From: Actinomycetes bacterium
GTDB lineage: Bacteria; Actinomycetota; Actinomycetes; Streptosporangiales; Streptosporangiaceae
Length of the DNA: 64,000 bases
Direction of reading: 5' to 3'
Assembly: GCA_021793235.1 (NCBI GenBank)
Contig: JAJYTD010000001.1
Coordinates: forward strand, 372,001 to 436,000
Both the position numbers and the translations under genes were made by a program. Numbering within the stretch: position 1 is the first letter of the stretch; every line of letters begins with the position of its first letter. The notes beneath the pieces are model-generated. The model did not search any database. It saw only the letters and a program-made list of their open reading frames with translations, and had not been told where the DNA came from. Below are positions 50,786 to 60,585 of the stretch, piece by piece.

Positions 50786-52108
50786 TCAGACATCGCCCAG
50801 CAGGAGGCTCGGGCGCTCCACACAGTCGGCGACGAACCGCAGGAAGCCACCGGCCTCCTCGCCGTCGCACACACGGTGGTCGAACGCCAGGGTCAGTTCG
50901 GTGACAGGCCGGGCCGCGAGATCGTCACCGACGACCCACGGGCGCCTGATGATGCGGCCCATGCCGAGGATCGCGGCTTCGGGGTGGTTGATGACCGCCG
51001 CCGAGCCGTCGACTCCGAACACCCCGTAGTTGTTCACCGTGAAGGTGCCGCCCGTCAACCGGGCCGGCGGCAACGACCCGGCGCGCGCTTGCGCGGTGGC
51101 TGCGGTCAGCTCGGCAGCGAGCTCCCGCACCGTCATCGCCTGCGCACCGTGCACCACCGGCACCATGAGCCCGCGCGGCGTCTGCGCGGCGAACCCCAGA
51201 TTCACGTGGGAGAAGCGGACCAGCTCGCCACGCTCGGTGTCGACCTGCGCGTTCAGAGCGGGAAAACGCCGCAGTCCCAGTAGGCAGAACTTGCCGAGCA
51301 GAGCGAGCAGGCTCACCGGACGTTGAGGATCGGCCTCGTTCAGCGCGGCGCGCAGATCGAGCAGTCCCGTGGCGTCGGCGTCCACCCACACCGTGGCCTC
51401 CGGGATCTCCCGGCGCGAACGGGCCATCCGTTCGGCCATCACCCGGCGCGGCCCCTGCAACGGCACGCGTTCGCCGTAGGCGGAGGTGGTGGAGGCCGGT
51501 CCGCTCGCCGGGGCGGCCGTGCTTTCGGCGATCGCCGCCTGCACGTCTCGGCGCAGCACCAGCCCGCCCGTACCGCTGCCGCGCAACGCGCCGACGTCGA
51601 TACCGTGCTCGCGCGCCATGCGGCGCACCAACGGCGACACCACGGCCGTGCGGATCGGCCGGCCCGGTGATGAGGGCGGGGCCGCAGACGCCGTTGTCCC
51701 GGCCCCGCTCTCACCGCGGATGCGCCGCCGGCCACCGCCGCGGCGCCGTGTACTCCTCCCTATGCCGTACCCCACGAGCACCGCGCGTGAGGAGAGGGCT
51801 TCCCCGCTCGCCTGCGGGGAGTCGGGGACGGCGCCAAAAGAGCCGTCGGCCCCGCCCGGCGCCGCTGTCCCGATGCTGATCAGCCGCTCGCCGACGGCAA
51901 CTGTTTCACCGGGGGCGGCGTGCAGGGCGGCCACTGTCCCGGTGTAGGGGCAGGGCACCTCCACCGTGGCCTTCGCCGTCTCCACCTCGGCCACCGGCTG
52001 GTCCACGGACACGGCATCGCCGACCGATACCAGCCACGTGAGGACCTCCGCTTCGACCAGCCCCTCACCGAGGTCGGGAAGCAGGAAGTCGCATACGTCC
52101 CCGCTCAA
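50786..52108 (-). CDS. bkdC: Branched-chain 2-oxo acid dehydrogenase E2 (dihydrolipoamide acyltransferase)
   Basis: E2 core of 440 aa that carries acyl groups on lipoate and passes them to CoA. One lipoyl domain (LPDLGEGLVEAEVLTWLVSVGD, lipoyl-lysine in VETAKATVEV) is followed by a glycine/arginine-rich linker, the E1/E3-binding domain (VSPLVRRMAREHGIDVGALRGSGTGGLVLRRDV), and the catalytic domain ending with LAFDHRVCDGEEAGGFL, which holds the active-site His and Asp. The start is TTG at 52108, overlapping the E1beta stop, with GGAGGTG as RBS. The assignment to Bkd rather than pyruvate dehydrogenase rests on gene arrangement and the divergent Lrp regulator. Confidence 0.92.
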   Translation of the reverse strand: MSGDVCDFLLPDLGEGLVEAEVLTWLVSVGDAVSVDQPVAEVETAKATVEVPCPYTGTVAALHAAPGETVAVGERLISIGTAAPGGADGSFGAVPDSPQASGEALSSRAVLVGYGIGRSTRRRGGGRRRIRGESGAGTTASAAPPSSPGRPIRTAVVSPLVRRMAREHGIDVGALRGSGTGGLVLRRDVQAAIAESTAAPASGPASTTSAYGERVPLQGPRRVMAERMARSRREIPEATVWVDADATGLLDLRAALNEADPQRPVSLLALLGKFCLLGLRRFPALNAQVDTERGELVRFSHVNLGFAAQTPRGLMVPVVHGAQAMTVRELAAELTAATAQARAGSLPPARLTGGTFTVNNYGVFGVDGSAAVINHPEAAILGMGRIIRRPWVVGDDLAARPVTELTLAFDHRVCDGEEAGGFLRFVADCVERPSLLLGDV

Positions 52109-53136
52109 ACGCCCACCTCCGAACGCCTGCCGGGCACCGCCGGGCTCTCAGCGGTCCACTCCGATTCCCACTGCAGCCGGTCGATGGCGCCGAGGATGCG
52201 GTCCACGCTCGGCAGGTGGTACTCCTCCAGTTCGGGCGGCGGATAAGGGATGTCGAACCCGCCGACCCGCAGCACCGGTGCCTCCAGATAGTGGAAGCAC
52301 TGCTCGGTGACGCGGGCCGCGACCTCGGCACCGTAGCCGCCGAACGTGGCAGCCTCGTGCACGACCACCGCACGCCCGGTACGGCGCACCGACGCCGTCA
52401 CCGTCTGGTCGTCGAACGGGGAGAGGCTGCGCAGGTCGACGACCTCGGCGGCGCACCCTTCCTCCCGGGCGGCCTCCGCGGCCTCCAGGACGGTATCGAC
52501 CATCGGCCCGTAGGCGATGAGGGTGACATCAGTGCCCGTGCGACGGACCACGGCGCGGTCCATCGGCTCGGTCCGGACGGGCAGGTCCACCTCGGCCTTG
52601 GTCCAGTAGCGGCGCTTGGGTTCCAGGAAGACCACCGGGTCGGGGTCCTCGATCGCCTCGCGCAGCAGGGAATAGGCGTCGGCCGGAGTGGCCGGAGTGA
52701 CCACGTGCAGGCCGGGGGTGTGCGCGTAGTACATCTCCGAGGAATCTCCGTGGTGTTCGACGGCACCGATACCGCCCCCGTAGGGGATCCGGATGACCAG
52801 CGGCAGTCCGACACGGCCCCGGGTACGGTTGCGCATCTTGGCCACGTGCGAGACGACCTGCTCGAACGCGGGGTAGCCGAAGGCGTCGAACTGCATCTCG
52901 ACCACCGGGCGCCGGCCGTACATCGCCATACCGACGGCGGTACCCACGATCCCGGATTCGGCCAGCGGGGAATCGAAGACGCGGTCCTCGCCGAACTCGG
53001 CGGTCAGCCCGTCGGTGACCCGGAAGACACCGCCGAGCGGACCGACATCCTCACCGTAGACGACGACCGAGGGGTCTGCGGCGAGCGCGTCGCGCAGAGC
53101 GCGGTTGAGCGCCTGTCCCATGCTGAATTCGGCCAT
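52105..53136 (-). CDS. bkdB: Branched-chain 2-oxo acid dehydrogenase E1 beta subunit
   Basis: E1beta of 343 aa. The transketolase-like pyrimidine domain reads ALNRALRDALAADPSVVVYGEDVG, with FDSPLAESGIVGTAVGMAMYGRRPVVEMQF and EHHGDSSEMYYAHTPGLHVVTPATPADAYSLLREAI, followed by the C-terminal domain (LSPFDDQTVTASVRRTGRAVVVHEA). With the alpha subunit it performs thiamine-dependent decarboxylation and transfer to lipoyl E2. Its ATG at 53136 is one base after the E1alpha stop and its stop overlaps the E2 TTG, so the three genes form a tight operon. Confidence 0.94.
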   Translation of the reverse strand: MAEFSMGQALNRALRDALAADPSVVVYGEDVGPLGGVFRVTDGLTAEFGEDRVFDSPLAESGIVGTAVGMAMYGRRPVVEMQFDAFGYPAFEQVVSHVAKMRNRTRGRVGLPLVIRIPYGGGIGAVEHHGDSSEMYYAHTPGLHVVTPATPADAYSLLREAIEDPDPVVFLEPKRRYWTKAEVDLPVRTEPMDRAVVRRTGTDVTLIAYGPMVDTVLEAAEAAREEGCAAEVVDLRSLSPFDDQTVTASVRRTGRAVVVHEAATFGGYGAEVAARVTEQCFHYLEAPVLRVGGFDIPYPPPELEEYHLPSVDRILGAIDRLQWESEWTAESPAVPGRRSEVGV

Positions 53137-53137
53137 G

Positions 53138-54232
53138 TCAGGCCTCCAACTCGTCGAGCAGTTCCTGACGCTGCCGTGCGAGCAGGGCCGGAGTCGAGGC
53201 GTAGACGTGCGAGAACAGCTCCTCGGGGGCAAGGCGGCCGGCTGCGGACAGCCGTTCCCGCATCGTGGCGGCGAGCCGATCGGCCTGGGCGCGGATCCGC
53301 TCCAGTTCGGAGTCGTCGATCCGCCCTTCGTCGCGCAGCAGCCGCTCCAAGCGGGCGAGGGGGTCGCGTTCCTTCCAGTACTCCACTTCGGAGTCGTCGC
53401 GGTAGCGCTGCGGCGCATCGGAGTTGGTGTGCGGGCCCATCCGGTAGGTCCGGGCCTCGATGATCGCGGGACCAGAACCGGCGCGGGCCTCGGCCAGGGC
53501 GTGTGAGACGACGGCATGCACGGCCGCGGCATCATTGCCGTCGACATGGTGGCCGCGCATGCCGTACCCGATGGCCTTGTGCGCGAGAGTGGGTGCGACG
53601 GACTGCTTGTGCACCGGGACGCTGATGGCCCAGTGGTTGTTCTGGATCAAAAAGACGACCGGGGTGTTCCACACCGCTGCGAAGTTGTACGCCTCATGGG
53701 CGTCGCCTTCGCTGGTCGCACCATCGCCCATGAGGACCAGCGCCGCGGTGTCCTCGCCCTTGCGGCGTGCCGCGTAGGTGAGGCCGACGGCGTGTGAGGC
53801 ATTGGTGGCCAACGGGGTGCACTGCGGTGCGCAGCGGTGGCGCTCGGGGTCGTAGCCGCTGTGCCAGTCGCCGCGCAGCAGAGTGAGGACCTCGATCGGA
53901 TCGACACCCCGTGTGACCAGCGAGACGCTGTCCCGATAGGTCGGGAACAGCCAGTCGTTGTCCGCCAGGGCCAGCACACCCCCGACCTGGCAGGCCTCCT
54001 GGCCGTAAGAGGAGGGGTAGACCGCGAGCCGCCCTTGCCGGGTGAGCGCGCTGGCCTGGCGGTCGAAGCGCCTGCCGATGATCATCGCCCGCAGCAGCGC
54101 CAGCAGTGTGCCGTGATCGGGAGCGGTGTAGGCGGGATCGCTGACGCGGCGGCCGTCCGGATCCACCAGGCGTATCGGCTCTACCGGGGGGAGGGGAGGA
54201 GCCGACCCGGGGCGGACATCAGTGCGCTTCAT
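53138..54232 (-). CDS. bkdA: Branched-chain 2-oxo acid dehydrogenase E1 alpha subunit
   Basis: Thiamine diphosphate-binding subunit of 364 aa. The TPP/Mg motif is complete: LVLMGDGATSEGDAHEAYNFAAVWNTPVVFLIQNN. Other family parts are RRFDRQASALTRQGRLAVYPSSYGQEA, the phosphorylation-loop-like RTYRMGPHTNSDAPQRYRD, and the C-terminal ELLDELEA. The ATG at 54232 leads the operon, 60 bp or so from the divergent Lrp promoter. The complex lacks its own E3 here; dihydrolipoamide dehydrogenase must come from elsewhere. Confidence 0.94.
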   Translation of the reverse strand: MKRTDVRPGSAPPLPPVEPIRLVDPDGRRVSDPAYTAPDHGTLLALLRAMIIGRRFDRQASALTRQGRLAVYPSSYGQEACQVGGVLALADNDWLFPTYRDSVSLVTRGVDPIEVLTLLRGDWHSGYDPERHRCAPQCTPLATNASHAVGLTYAARRKGEDTAALVLMGDGATSEGDAHEAYNFAAVWNTPVVFLIQNNHWAISVPVHKQSVAPTLAHKAIGYGMRGHHVDGNDAAAVHAVVSHALAEARAGSGPAIIEARTYRMGPHTNSDAPQRYRDDSEVEYWKERDPLARLERLLRDEGRIDDSELERIRAQADRLAATMRERLSAAGRLAPEELFSHVYASTPALLARQRQELLDELEA

Positions 54233-54364
54233 GACTTGAATATGAGATGAATCACCCCATAGTGTCCATATCTCGGTGGTGACAGTGGACATATGGCCCG
54301 CATGGGCGGAGGAAAAGGCCGACCGTCCATGGTGTCCACCATTCGGACAACGTGGGAGAGACGC
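54233..54364. promoter_or_regulatory. Divergent bkdA/Lrp control region
   Basis: This 132-bp gap contains GTGTCCATAT (54261-54270) and its inverted counterpart GTGGACATAT (54287-54296), plus ATGGTGTCCACCAT (54329-54342), itself a near-palindrome. Repeated TGTCCA boxes in both orientations fit a multimeric Lrp-type protein binding its own and the bkd promoter. Confidence 0.55.
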
Positions 54365-54814
54365 ATGGCCGTCGATCTTGACGCGGTGGACCGCCGCATC
54401 ATCGAACTGCTGTGCGCTGACGGCCGCATGTCGATCCGGGCGGTCGCCGAGCGGGCGCACATCTCCCGGGCCAACGCCTACGCCCGGTTGGACCGGTTGC
54501 GCAGCGAGGGCGTGATCCGCGGCTTCACCGCCGTCGTCGATCCGGAGAAGTCCGGTACGGGCCTGGCGGCCTATGTGTCGGTGCGCATCCAGCAGCATTC
54601 ATGGGAGAGGTTCCGGGACTACCTGCGCGACATCCCCGAGATCGACCACGCCGCCCTGGTATCGGGCGACGTCGACCTCCTGCTCCTGGTGCGGGTCGCC
54701 GACGCCGCCGCACTGCGCACTTTCGTGCTGGAGCGCCTCCACCGGATCCCCGAGGTCCACAGCACCCAGACCATGTTCATCCTGGACGAACCACACCTCA
54801 AAGGGCCGGGGTGA
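54365..54814 (+). CDS. Lrp/AsnC family regulator of the bkd operon
   Basis: Regulator of 149 aa. The HTH reads LDAVDRRIIELLCADGRMSIRAVAERAHISRANAYARLDRLRSEGVIRGF and the RAM domain contains ALVSGDVDLLLLVRVADAAALRTFVLERLHRIPEV. It is divergent from bkdA, as BkdR proteins are, and likely responds to branched-chain amino acids. ATG 54365 begins the family sequence; an in-frame ATG at 54293 would add 24 residues and cover the TGTCCA boxes. The target assignment is by position. Confidence 0.92.
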   Translation: MAVDLDAVDRRIIELLCADGRMSIRAVAERAHISRANAYARLDRLRSEGVIRGFTAVVDPEKSGTGLAAYVSVRIQQHSWERFRDYLRDIPEIDHAALVSGDVDLLLLVRVADAAALRTFVLERLHRIPEVHSTQTMFILDEPHLKGPG

Positions 54815-54935
54815 GCGGCCGGCGGGGCCGCGCCCTGCCGCCGGTGCGGATGCGCCGTCAAGGGCAGGCCAAGCTTGGGTACGGGTTGATCGAATCCGCG
54901 TGAGCCCGTGCGGGGAGAACGGGAAGCCTCCAGGC

Positions 54936-55838
54936 ATGAACGACCACACGCCTCCACCAGGGGTCCACATCCCGCTCATCACCCCGTTCACCGCCGAGGG
55001 AGAGGTGGCGGCCGGCGAACTTGAAACCCTGGCCCACGAGGCGATCGACGGCGGCGCGGCAGGGCTTGTGGCACTCGGGACGACAGCGGAGTCGCCGACC
55101 CTTGCCCCGGAGGAGAAGACCATGGTCGCCGATGTCTGTGCACGGGTCTGCCGGGAGCGCGGAAGCCCCCTGACCATAGGCGCCGGAGGCAACGACACCC
55201 GCCGCACGGTTGAGGACATCGCCGCACTCCGGCGGTGGCCCGAGGCCGCCGCCGCGCTCGTACCGGTGCCGCCCTACACCCGGCCCGCCGAGGCCGGTGT
55301 CGTCGCGCACTTCGCCCACGTGGCCGAGCACACCCACCTGCCGCTGATCGTCTACAACATCCCCTACCGCACCGGGCAGCGCATCAGCGCCGAGACCCTG
55401 CTGCGGCTGGCAGAGATCGAGGGCGTGGCCGGCCTCAAGCACGCCGTTGGCGGCATCGACGCGGACACCGTCGACCTCCTGGGCCGGCTCCCGTCCGGAT
55501 TCTCGGTCTTCGGAGGCGACGACCTCTTCATCTCGCCCCTGCTCGCCATAGGCGGGTGCGGCGGCGTTCTGGCATCGGCGCACCTGCACACGGGCCGCTT
55601 CGCCGAGCTGGTCGACGCCTGGCGGGACAGAGACTCCTCTCGCGCCCGCGAGCTGGGCCACCACCTGGCCGCTCTGTCCCGCGCCCTGTTCAGCGAACCC
55701 AGCCCGGCCGTCCTCAAGGGGGTGCTGCACGCCCAGGGCCGGATCTCCACCCCGGCCGTGCGGCTGCCGCTGCTGGAGGCGCGGGCCGACACGGTCGCCG
55801 CGGCCGTCGAGCGGTTCACGGCGATCGCGGACGGGTGA
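54936..55838 (+). CDS. DapA-family aldolase/dihydrodipicolinate synthase-like protein
   Basis: TIM-barrel lyase of 300 aa of the DHDPS/N-acetylneuraminate lyase superfamily. The Schiff-base lysine lies in GVAGLKHAVGG, the catalytic tyrosine in LIVYNIPYRTG, and the substrate threonines in ALGTTAESPTL; the last differs from the canonical GTTGES by alanine for glycine. It may be the lysine-pathway enzyme or a relative using another 2-oxo acid; no dapB or other lysine gene is nearby. The protein has the normal length. It stands alone downstream of the Lrp gene. Confidence 0.88.
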   Translation: MNDHTPPPGVHIPLITPFTAEGEVAAGELETLAHEAIDGGAAGLVALGTTAESPTLAPEEKTMVADVCARVCRERGSPLTIGAGGNDTRRTVEDIAALRRWPEAAAALVPVPPYTRPAEAGVVAHFAHVAEHTHLPLIVYNIPYRTGQRISAETLLRLAEIEGVAGLKHAVGGIDADTVDLLGRLPSGFSVFGGDDLFISPLLAIGGCGGVLASAHLHTGRFAELVDAWRDRDSSRARELGHHLAALSRALFSEPSPAVLKGVLHAQGRISTPAVRLPLLEARADTVAAAVERFTAIADG

Positions 55839-55940
55839 GGCGGCGACACCCGCTAGAGGGCGGGCGATGGGCGGGGCCGGGAGGACATAGCATCCGTCGG
55901 CAGGGAGCAACGAACCACCTGCCGAAAGGGGAGCCCTTCC

Positions 55941-57722
55941 ATGCCCGGAGACCACGGCGGCCAGGAACGACGCTACGGGCGGCGCCCCGATCGCCGTGGG
56001 CGGCCTGCGGGGTACGGCGGCCCGCGGGCGAATCGGCCGGAGCATCCGGAAATCCGCGGTGCCCGCGACGCCGACCGGCTCGCCGCGGAACTGCGCCGGA
56101 TGGACGGCGCCTCCTACGGGCGCTACAAGGCCCTGGCGGGCGACTGGGACTTCGGTGACTTCACCCTGACGGTGGAACGTGTCCAGGCCGATCCGTTCGC
56201 CCCGCCGTCGCGCATCGCCGTGCACGTCCCCGCAGCCGTGGCCGGGATCCCCGAGCACGCCTGGCGCTCACCGGTGCGTCGCCGTGCGACGGCCGACCAC
56301 CTCCTCCGGTGCGCGCACCGGGAGCTCAAGGGAGCACGGCTGCGCATCGACGCCGGCGGGCAGGAGGTCATCGAGAGAGCCGCGGGCAGGGTCGAGGAGG
56401 GCGCGCTCCACCTGCGAATGGGCATCGAACTGCCCGGCCGCGGACGCAGGATCGACGCGCGCACCGCAGAACACGAGTTGTGCGAACGACTGCCCTCGCT
56501 GGTCGGCGCACTGCGCTGGTCGGCGCTGGACACCGACGCGGCCGTCGCCTTCGCCGACACGGTCGAGGATACCGTCGCCCTACGCGAGCAACTGCCCGAA
56601 CTGGGCCTGGTCGCGTTCGTCGGCGACGGCGCGGTGCTGCCGCGCCGCAGCGGCATCAGCGACCTCCCCATGCAGGGCGAGGCGGTGCCGTTCACCGCAC
56701 CCCAGACCCTGCGCGCCACGGTCAGGCTGCCGCACCGGGGCGAGGTCAGCGGTCTCGGCGTCCCCGAGGGGATCACGCTGATCGTCGGCGGCGGCTTCCA
56801 TGGCAAGTCGACGCTGCTGCATGCCCTGGAGCGGGGTGTCTATGACCACGTGCCCGGAGACGGCAGGGAACTGGTCGCCACCCGAAGCGACGCGGTGAAG
56901 ATCCGCGCTGAGGAGGGGCGCCGGGTCGAACGCACCGATGTCAGCGCGTTCGTGCGCAACCTGCCCACCGGTTCCGACACGGCCGACTTCTCGACCGACA
57001 ACGCCTCCGGCTCCACTTCTCAGGCGGCCAACATCGCCGAGGCGCTGGAGGCCGGTTCCCGCACGCTGCTGGTGGACGAGGACACCACCGCCACCAACCT
57101 GATGATCCGCGACGCCCGGATGCAGGCACTCGTGCACGGCGACCGCGAGCCCCTGACCCCGTTCGTGGACCTGGTGCGTCCGCTGCACCGCCTCCACGGT
57201 GTCTCCACGGTGCTGGTGATGGGGGGCAGCGGCGACTACTTCGACGTGGCCGACCAGGTCATCATGCTCGACGGCTACCGTCCTTACGACGTCACCGCGC
57301 AGGCCCGCAAGCTCGCCGCCGACCGCACCGACGCCGACACCGCGCCGCCCGCGCACCGCGTGATCGCCCCGGAATCGGTGGACGCAACAGCGCGCGGGCG
57401 TGCCCGGATCAAGCGCCGCGACATGGATGTGCTCACTTTCGGCGAGACCGACATCGACGTGCGCCACCTCACCCAGCTGGTCGATCCGGGCCAGATCATC
57501 GGGGTGGGGCTGGCCATGCGCGTGCTCGCTGAGGACGGCCTGCTCAACGGCCGCCCCCTCGCCGAGGCGCTCGACATCCTCGACCGGCGGTTGGCCGAGG
57601 GCGGTGTGACCGCTCTGGGGCGGGGCTACTCCGGTGATTACGCGCTGCCGCGCCGCTTCGAGGTGGCCGCCGCCGTGAACCGCCTGCGGACGCTGCGGGT
57701 GAGCAGGGTCGGGAATCCATGA
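55941..57722 (+). CDS. ABC-class ATPase domain protein
   Basis: Protein of 593 aa matching the stand-alone ABC_ATPase family (once DUF2791-like), not a transporter. An arginine-rich N-terminus of about 40 residues is followed by YGRYKALAGDWDFGDFTLTVERVQADPFAPPSR, the P-loop IVGGGFHGKSTLLHALERG near residue 285, the signature-like NASGSTSQAANIAEALEAGS, Walker B TLLVDEDTTATNLMIRD, and a late MLDGYRPYDVTA. Family members have been linked to RNA metabolism in other organisms, so a nucleic-acid role is possible. ATG 55941 follows GGGGAGC. Confidence 0.92.
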   Translation: MPGDHGGQERRYGRRPDRRGRPAGYGGPRANRPEHPEIRGARDADRLAAELRRMDGASYGRYKALAGDWDFGDFTLTVERVQADPFAPPSRIAVHVPAAVAGIPEHAWRSPVRRRATADHLLRCAHRELKGARLRIDAGGQEVIERAAGRVEEGALHLRMGIELPGRGRRIDARTAEHELCERLPSLVGALRWSALDTDAAVAFADTVEDTVALREQLPELGLVAFVGDGAVLPRRSGISDLPMQGEAVPFTAPQTLRATVRLPHRGEVSGLGVPEGITLIVGGGFHGKSTLLHALERGVYDHVPGDGRELVATRSDAVKIRAEEGRRVERTDVSAFVRNLPTGSDTADFSTDNASGSTSQAANIAEALEAGSRTLLVDEDTTATNLMIRDARMQALVHGDREPLTPFVDLVRPLHRLHGVSTVLVMGGSGDYFDVADQVIMLDGYRPYDVTAQARKLAADRTDADTAPPAHRVIAPESVDATARGRARIKRRDMDVLTFGETDIDVRHLTQLVDPGQIIGVGLAMRVLAEDGLLNGRPLAEALDILDRRLAEGGVTALGRGYSGDYALPRRFEVAAAVNRLRTLRVSRVGNP

Positions 57723-57891
57723 ATTGACCGGCGAGTCGGCACAGATCGGTATCCTGGATGACGAAACCGGCACCGTGCCTGTGCTCTCCGCCCCAACGGA
57801 CATCCGTGGAGCACCCTCCCCACACTAGGGTGCACCGCCAGGCGCGACGCCGGATTCGATCCACCCCGCGTGCGAATGGAGACCCGCCAAG

Positions 57892-58812
57892 GTGCGTGAT
57901 CCCGCAGATCTTTACGAGCTTCGACCCCACACCGAGGTTGCCGGGTCGGTCATGCTCGTCGTTCTCGACGGGTTCGTGGACGCCGGATCGACCGGCAGCC
58001 AGACCGCGGACGCGCTCTTCGCCGAGGACGGCGCCGAGGAGATCGCCACGTTCGACATCGACCGGCTCCTGGACTACCGGTCCCGGCGCCCGGTGATGAC
58101 CTTCGTCGAGAACGCCTACACCGACTACACGCCGCCCAAGCTCGCGCTCTACCGCCTGCGCGACAACGAGGGCACGCCGTTCCTGCTGTTGCACGGCCTG
58201 GAACCCGACCGCGAGTGGGAGGCGTTCGCCGCAGCGGTGCGCGACCTCGTCGAGCGGCTCTCAGTGGAGCTGACCGTGCTGGTACACGGCATCCCGATGG
58301 CGGTCCCGCACACGCGCCCCTCCACGGTCACCGCACACGCCACCCGTCCCGAACTGGTGGCCGAGCACACGCCGTGGATCGGCCGGGTCGCCGTTCCGGC
58401 CAGCGCTGCTTCACTACTGGAATTCCGGCTGGGTGAGGCCGGGCACGACGCCATCGGATACGCGGTGCACGTGCCCAGCTACCTGGCTCAGTCGGAGTAC
58501 CCGCGTGCGGCCATCGCCGCGCTCGACCACATCGCCGGGGCGACCGGGCTCGCGGTGTCCGGAGCCAGGCTGGAAGAGAGCGCGCAAGAGACCGACGACG
58601 AGATCGGGAAGCAGGTCGCCGCCTCAGAGGAGGTCCAGCGCGTCGTGTCCAATCTGGAGCAGCAGTACGACGACATCATGTCGGCGCGCGGGGGCACCGG
58701 CGACGCGGACGCACTGCTGTCCGGCGACGAAACCGCTCTCCCCACGGCCGAGGAACTCGGTGCGGAACTCGAACGCTATCTCGCCGACCGTGAACGCGGC
58801 GCGGAAGGATGA
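57892..58812 (+). CDS. PAC2 family protein (proteasome assembly chaperone-like)
   Basis: Protein of 306 aa of the PAC2 superfamily: a first strand-helix [23 protein letters not shown], the central [31 protein letters not shown], and a long C-terminal part with a helix rich in glutamate and glutamine ([17 protein letters not shown]). Actinobacterial members accompany proteasome-containing lineages and may act as chaperones, though this is not shown for this protein. GTG start at 57892. Its stop is one base before the pyrD GTG region, so the two genes are closely linked. Confidence 0.88.
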   Translation: MRDPADLYELRPHTEVAGSVMLVVLDGFVDAGSTGSQTADALFAEDGAEEIATFDIDRLLDYRSRRPVMTFVENAYTDYTPPKLALYRLRDNEGTPFLLLHGLEPDREWEAFAAAVRDLVERLSVELTVLVHGIPMAVPHTRPSTVTAHATRPELVAEHTPWIGRVAVPASAASLLEFRLGEAGHDAIGYAVHVPSYLAQSEYPRAAIAALDHIAGATGLAVSGARLEESAQETDDEIGKQVAASEEVQRVVSNLEQQYDDIMSARGGTGDADALLSGDETALPTAEELGAELERYLADRERGAEG

Positions 58813-58813
58813 C

Positions 58814-59938
58814 GTGCTCTACCACCTGCTTTTTCACGCCGTTCTGCGACACAGCGACGCCGAGTCGATCCACCGGCTGAGTTTCGCGGCCCTGCGCGGA
58901 CTGACGGCACTGCCCGGAGCGGCCGAGGCCATGGCGCGGGTGCTGGGCCCGCGCGAGCCGGAACTGACCGTGACCGTGTTCGGCCGGGAATTCCCCGGGC
59001 CGCTCGGCCTGGCCGCCGGATTCGACAAGAACGCCGAGGGCGCCGACGGCCTCACCGCTCTCGGGTTCGGATATGTAGAGGTCGGCACGGTGACGGCCCA
59101 CCCGCAGCCGGGAAATCCACGCCCGCGGCTGTTCCGGCTGGCCGCGGACCGGGCCATCGTGAACCGGATGGGCTTCAACAACCAGGGATCCGTCGTCGTC
59201 GCGGACCGGCTGCGAGAACAGCGCGCCAAGCGGCGCGGCCGCCGCCCGGTCATCGGGGTCAACATCGGCAAGACCAAGGCGGTCCCCGAAGCCGAAGCGG
59301 TGACCGACTACGTCACCAGCGCCCGCCGCCTCGCGGAATTCGCCGATTACCTGGTGATCAACGTCAGCTCGCCCAACACCCCGGGATTGCGAGACCTGCA
59401 GGCAGTGGAGCGGCTGCGTCCGCTGCTCGCCGAGGTCCGCGCGGCACTCGACGCCGAAGGACACCGAGGCCTGCCGCTGCTGGTCAAGATCGCCCCCGAC
59501 CTCGCAGACGAGGACGTCGACGCCGTCGCCGATCTCGCGCTCGACCTGGAACTGGACGGCATCGTCGCGACCAACACCACGACCGCTCGCAACGGGCTGG
59601 ACACCGATCCGGCGCTCGTGGCGGCTGTCGGCACGGGCGGCCTGTCCGGTGCTCCGCTGAAGCGGCGATCGCTGGAGGTGCTTCGGCGGCTGCGCGCCCG
59701 TGTGGGCGACCGGCTGGTCCTCATCGCGGTGGGCGGCGTCGAGACGCCCCAGGACGCTTGGGAGCGGATCCGGGCCGGCGCCACCCTGGTGCAGGGCTAC
59801 ACCGGGTTGGTCTACGGTGGGCCGCTGTGGCCCAGGCGCCTCCACAGAGGTCTGGCCCGGCTGGTCCGCGACAGCGGATACTCCTCCATCCACGAGGCCG
59901 TCGGCGCAGACGCCGAAGCGCAGCACCTGCGCGGCTGA
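58814..59938 (+). CDS. pyrD: Dihydroorotate dehydrogenase, class 2
   Basis: Membrane-associated flavoenzyme of 374 aa oxidising dihydroorotate to orotate with quinone. The N-terminal helix pair ([27 protein letters not shown]) identifies class 2. FMN-binding and catalytic parts are [59 protein letters not shown] with the catalytic serine region, [14 protein letters not shown], and [35 protein letters not shown] 58814 (GAAGGA upstream) follows the PAC2 stop directly. Confidence 0.96.
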   Translation: MLYHLLFHAVLRHSDAESIHRLSFAALRGLTALPGAAEAMARVLGPREPELTVTVFGREFPGPLGLAAGFDKNAEGADGLTALGFGYVEVGTVTAHPQPGNPRPRLFRLAADRAIVNRMGFNNQGSVVVADRLREQRAKRRGRRPVIGVNIGKTKAVPEAEAVTDYVTSARRLAEFADYLVINVSSPNTPGLRDLQAVERLRPLLAEVRAALDAEGHRGLPLLVKIAPDLADEDVDAVADLALDLELDGIVATNTTTARNGLDTDPALVAAVGTGGLSGAPLKRRSLEVLRRLRARVGDRLVLIAVGGVETPQDAWERIRAGATLVQGYTGLVYGGPLWPRRLHRGLARLVRDSGYSSIHEAVGADAEAQHLRG

Positions 59939-59970
59939 TCGGGCGCTCCCGAAAAGGAACGCCCGATCAG
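59935..59970. terminator. Bidirectional terminator overlapping the pyrD stop
   Basis: Arms 59935-59945 and 59960-59970 pair perfectly over 11 bp with a short inner stem, and an A-run (GAAAAG) in the loop. It overlaps the pyrD TGA and ends 7 bp before the converging gene stop, so it should end both. Confidence 0.8.
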
Positions 59971-59976
59971 CGTCCA

Positions 59977-60585
59977 TCAGCGTGCCGCGAGGGGCACGCC
60001 GACATCGAGTTCTGCGCCCAGGAGCGGGCCCGCCAGGTGAGAGGGGCGAAGCCGGACGCCGGTGACACGCTCGGCCAGGGCCAGGGCCGCAGCGCCCGGA
60101 TCCGTGTCCGCGGCGTCCCCGTCCAATCCCACCGCCCGCATCTCCTCGTTCAGTGCGTCAGGACGGGTGCCCCGGCGCACGTGCGGTGAACAGACATCGA
60201 AGAAGGTCTGCAGTACCCCGTCGATGACCCAGCGGAACTCGTACCGGTGCTCTGCCAGCACCCGGACCGAAACCAGTTCGGTCTCCGCTGACAGGGAGCG
60301 GTAATTCTCCGGGCGCGTGGTGCGGCACCCGGTGGGCTCCACGAGGACGGTCCACCCGTTCAGCGACAGGGCGTGCACGGTCATCGGCGGGCTGCCCTCG
60401 GCGGACAACCCGGCCTCGACGGCTTCGGCGATCGGCAGGCAGCGGAGACGGCGCTCGTCCACGCCGAGTCGGCCGAGCGCCTCGGCCTTGCTCAATCCAC
60501 GGATGTAGGACAGACAGTACGCTTCAGCGAGATCCGGCTGAGTCTCCCGCAACCAGGCATAGTCGCGGGCGCGCGCAACGGGCAT
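59977..60585 (-). CDS. DUF6461-like protein of unknown function
   Basis: Protein of 202 aa starting with DYAWLRETQPDLAEAYCLSYIRGLSKAEALGRLG, which I associate with DUF6461; a middle beta-rich part contains ALSLNGWTVLVEPTGCRTTRPE and YEFRWVIDGVLQTFFDVCSPHVR, and the C-terminal quarter is acidic then helical. No catalytic motif is seen. The ATG at 60585 has GGAGAAG upstream. Neighbouring genes give no hint of function. Confidence 0.65.
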   Translation of the reverse strand: MPVARARDYAWLRETQPDLAEAYCLSYIRGLSKAEALGRLGVDERRLRCLPIAEAVEAGLSAEGSPPMTVHALSLNGWTVLVEPTGCRTTRPENYRSLSAETELVSVRVLAEHRYEFRWVIDGVLQTFFDVCSPHVRRGTRPDALNEEMRAVGLDGDAADTDPGAAALALAERVTGVRLRPSHLAGPLLGAELDVGVPLAAR

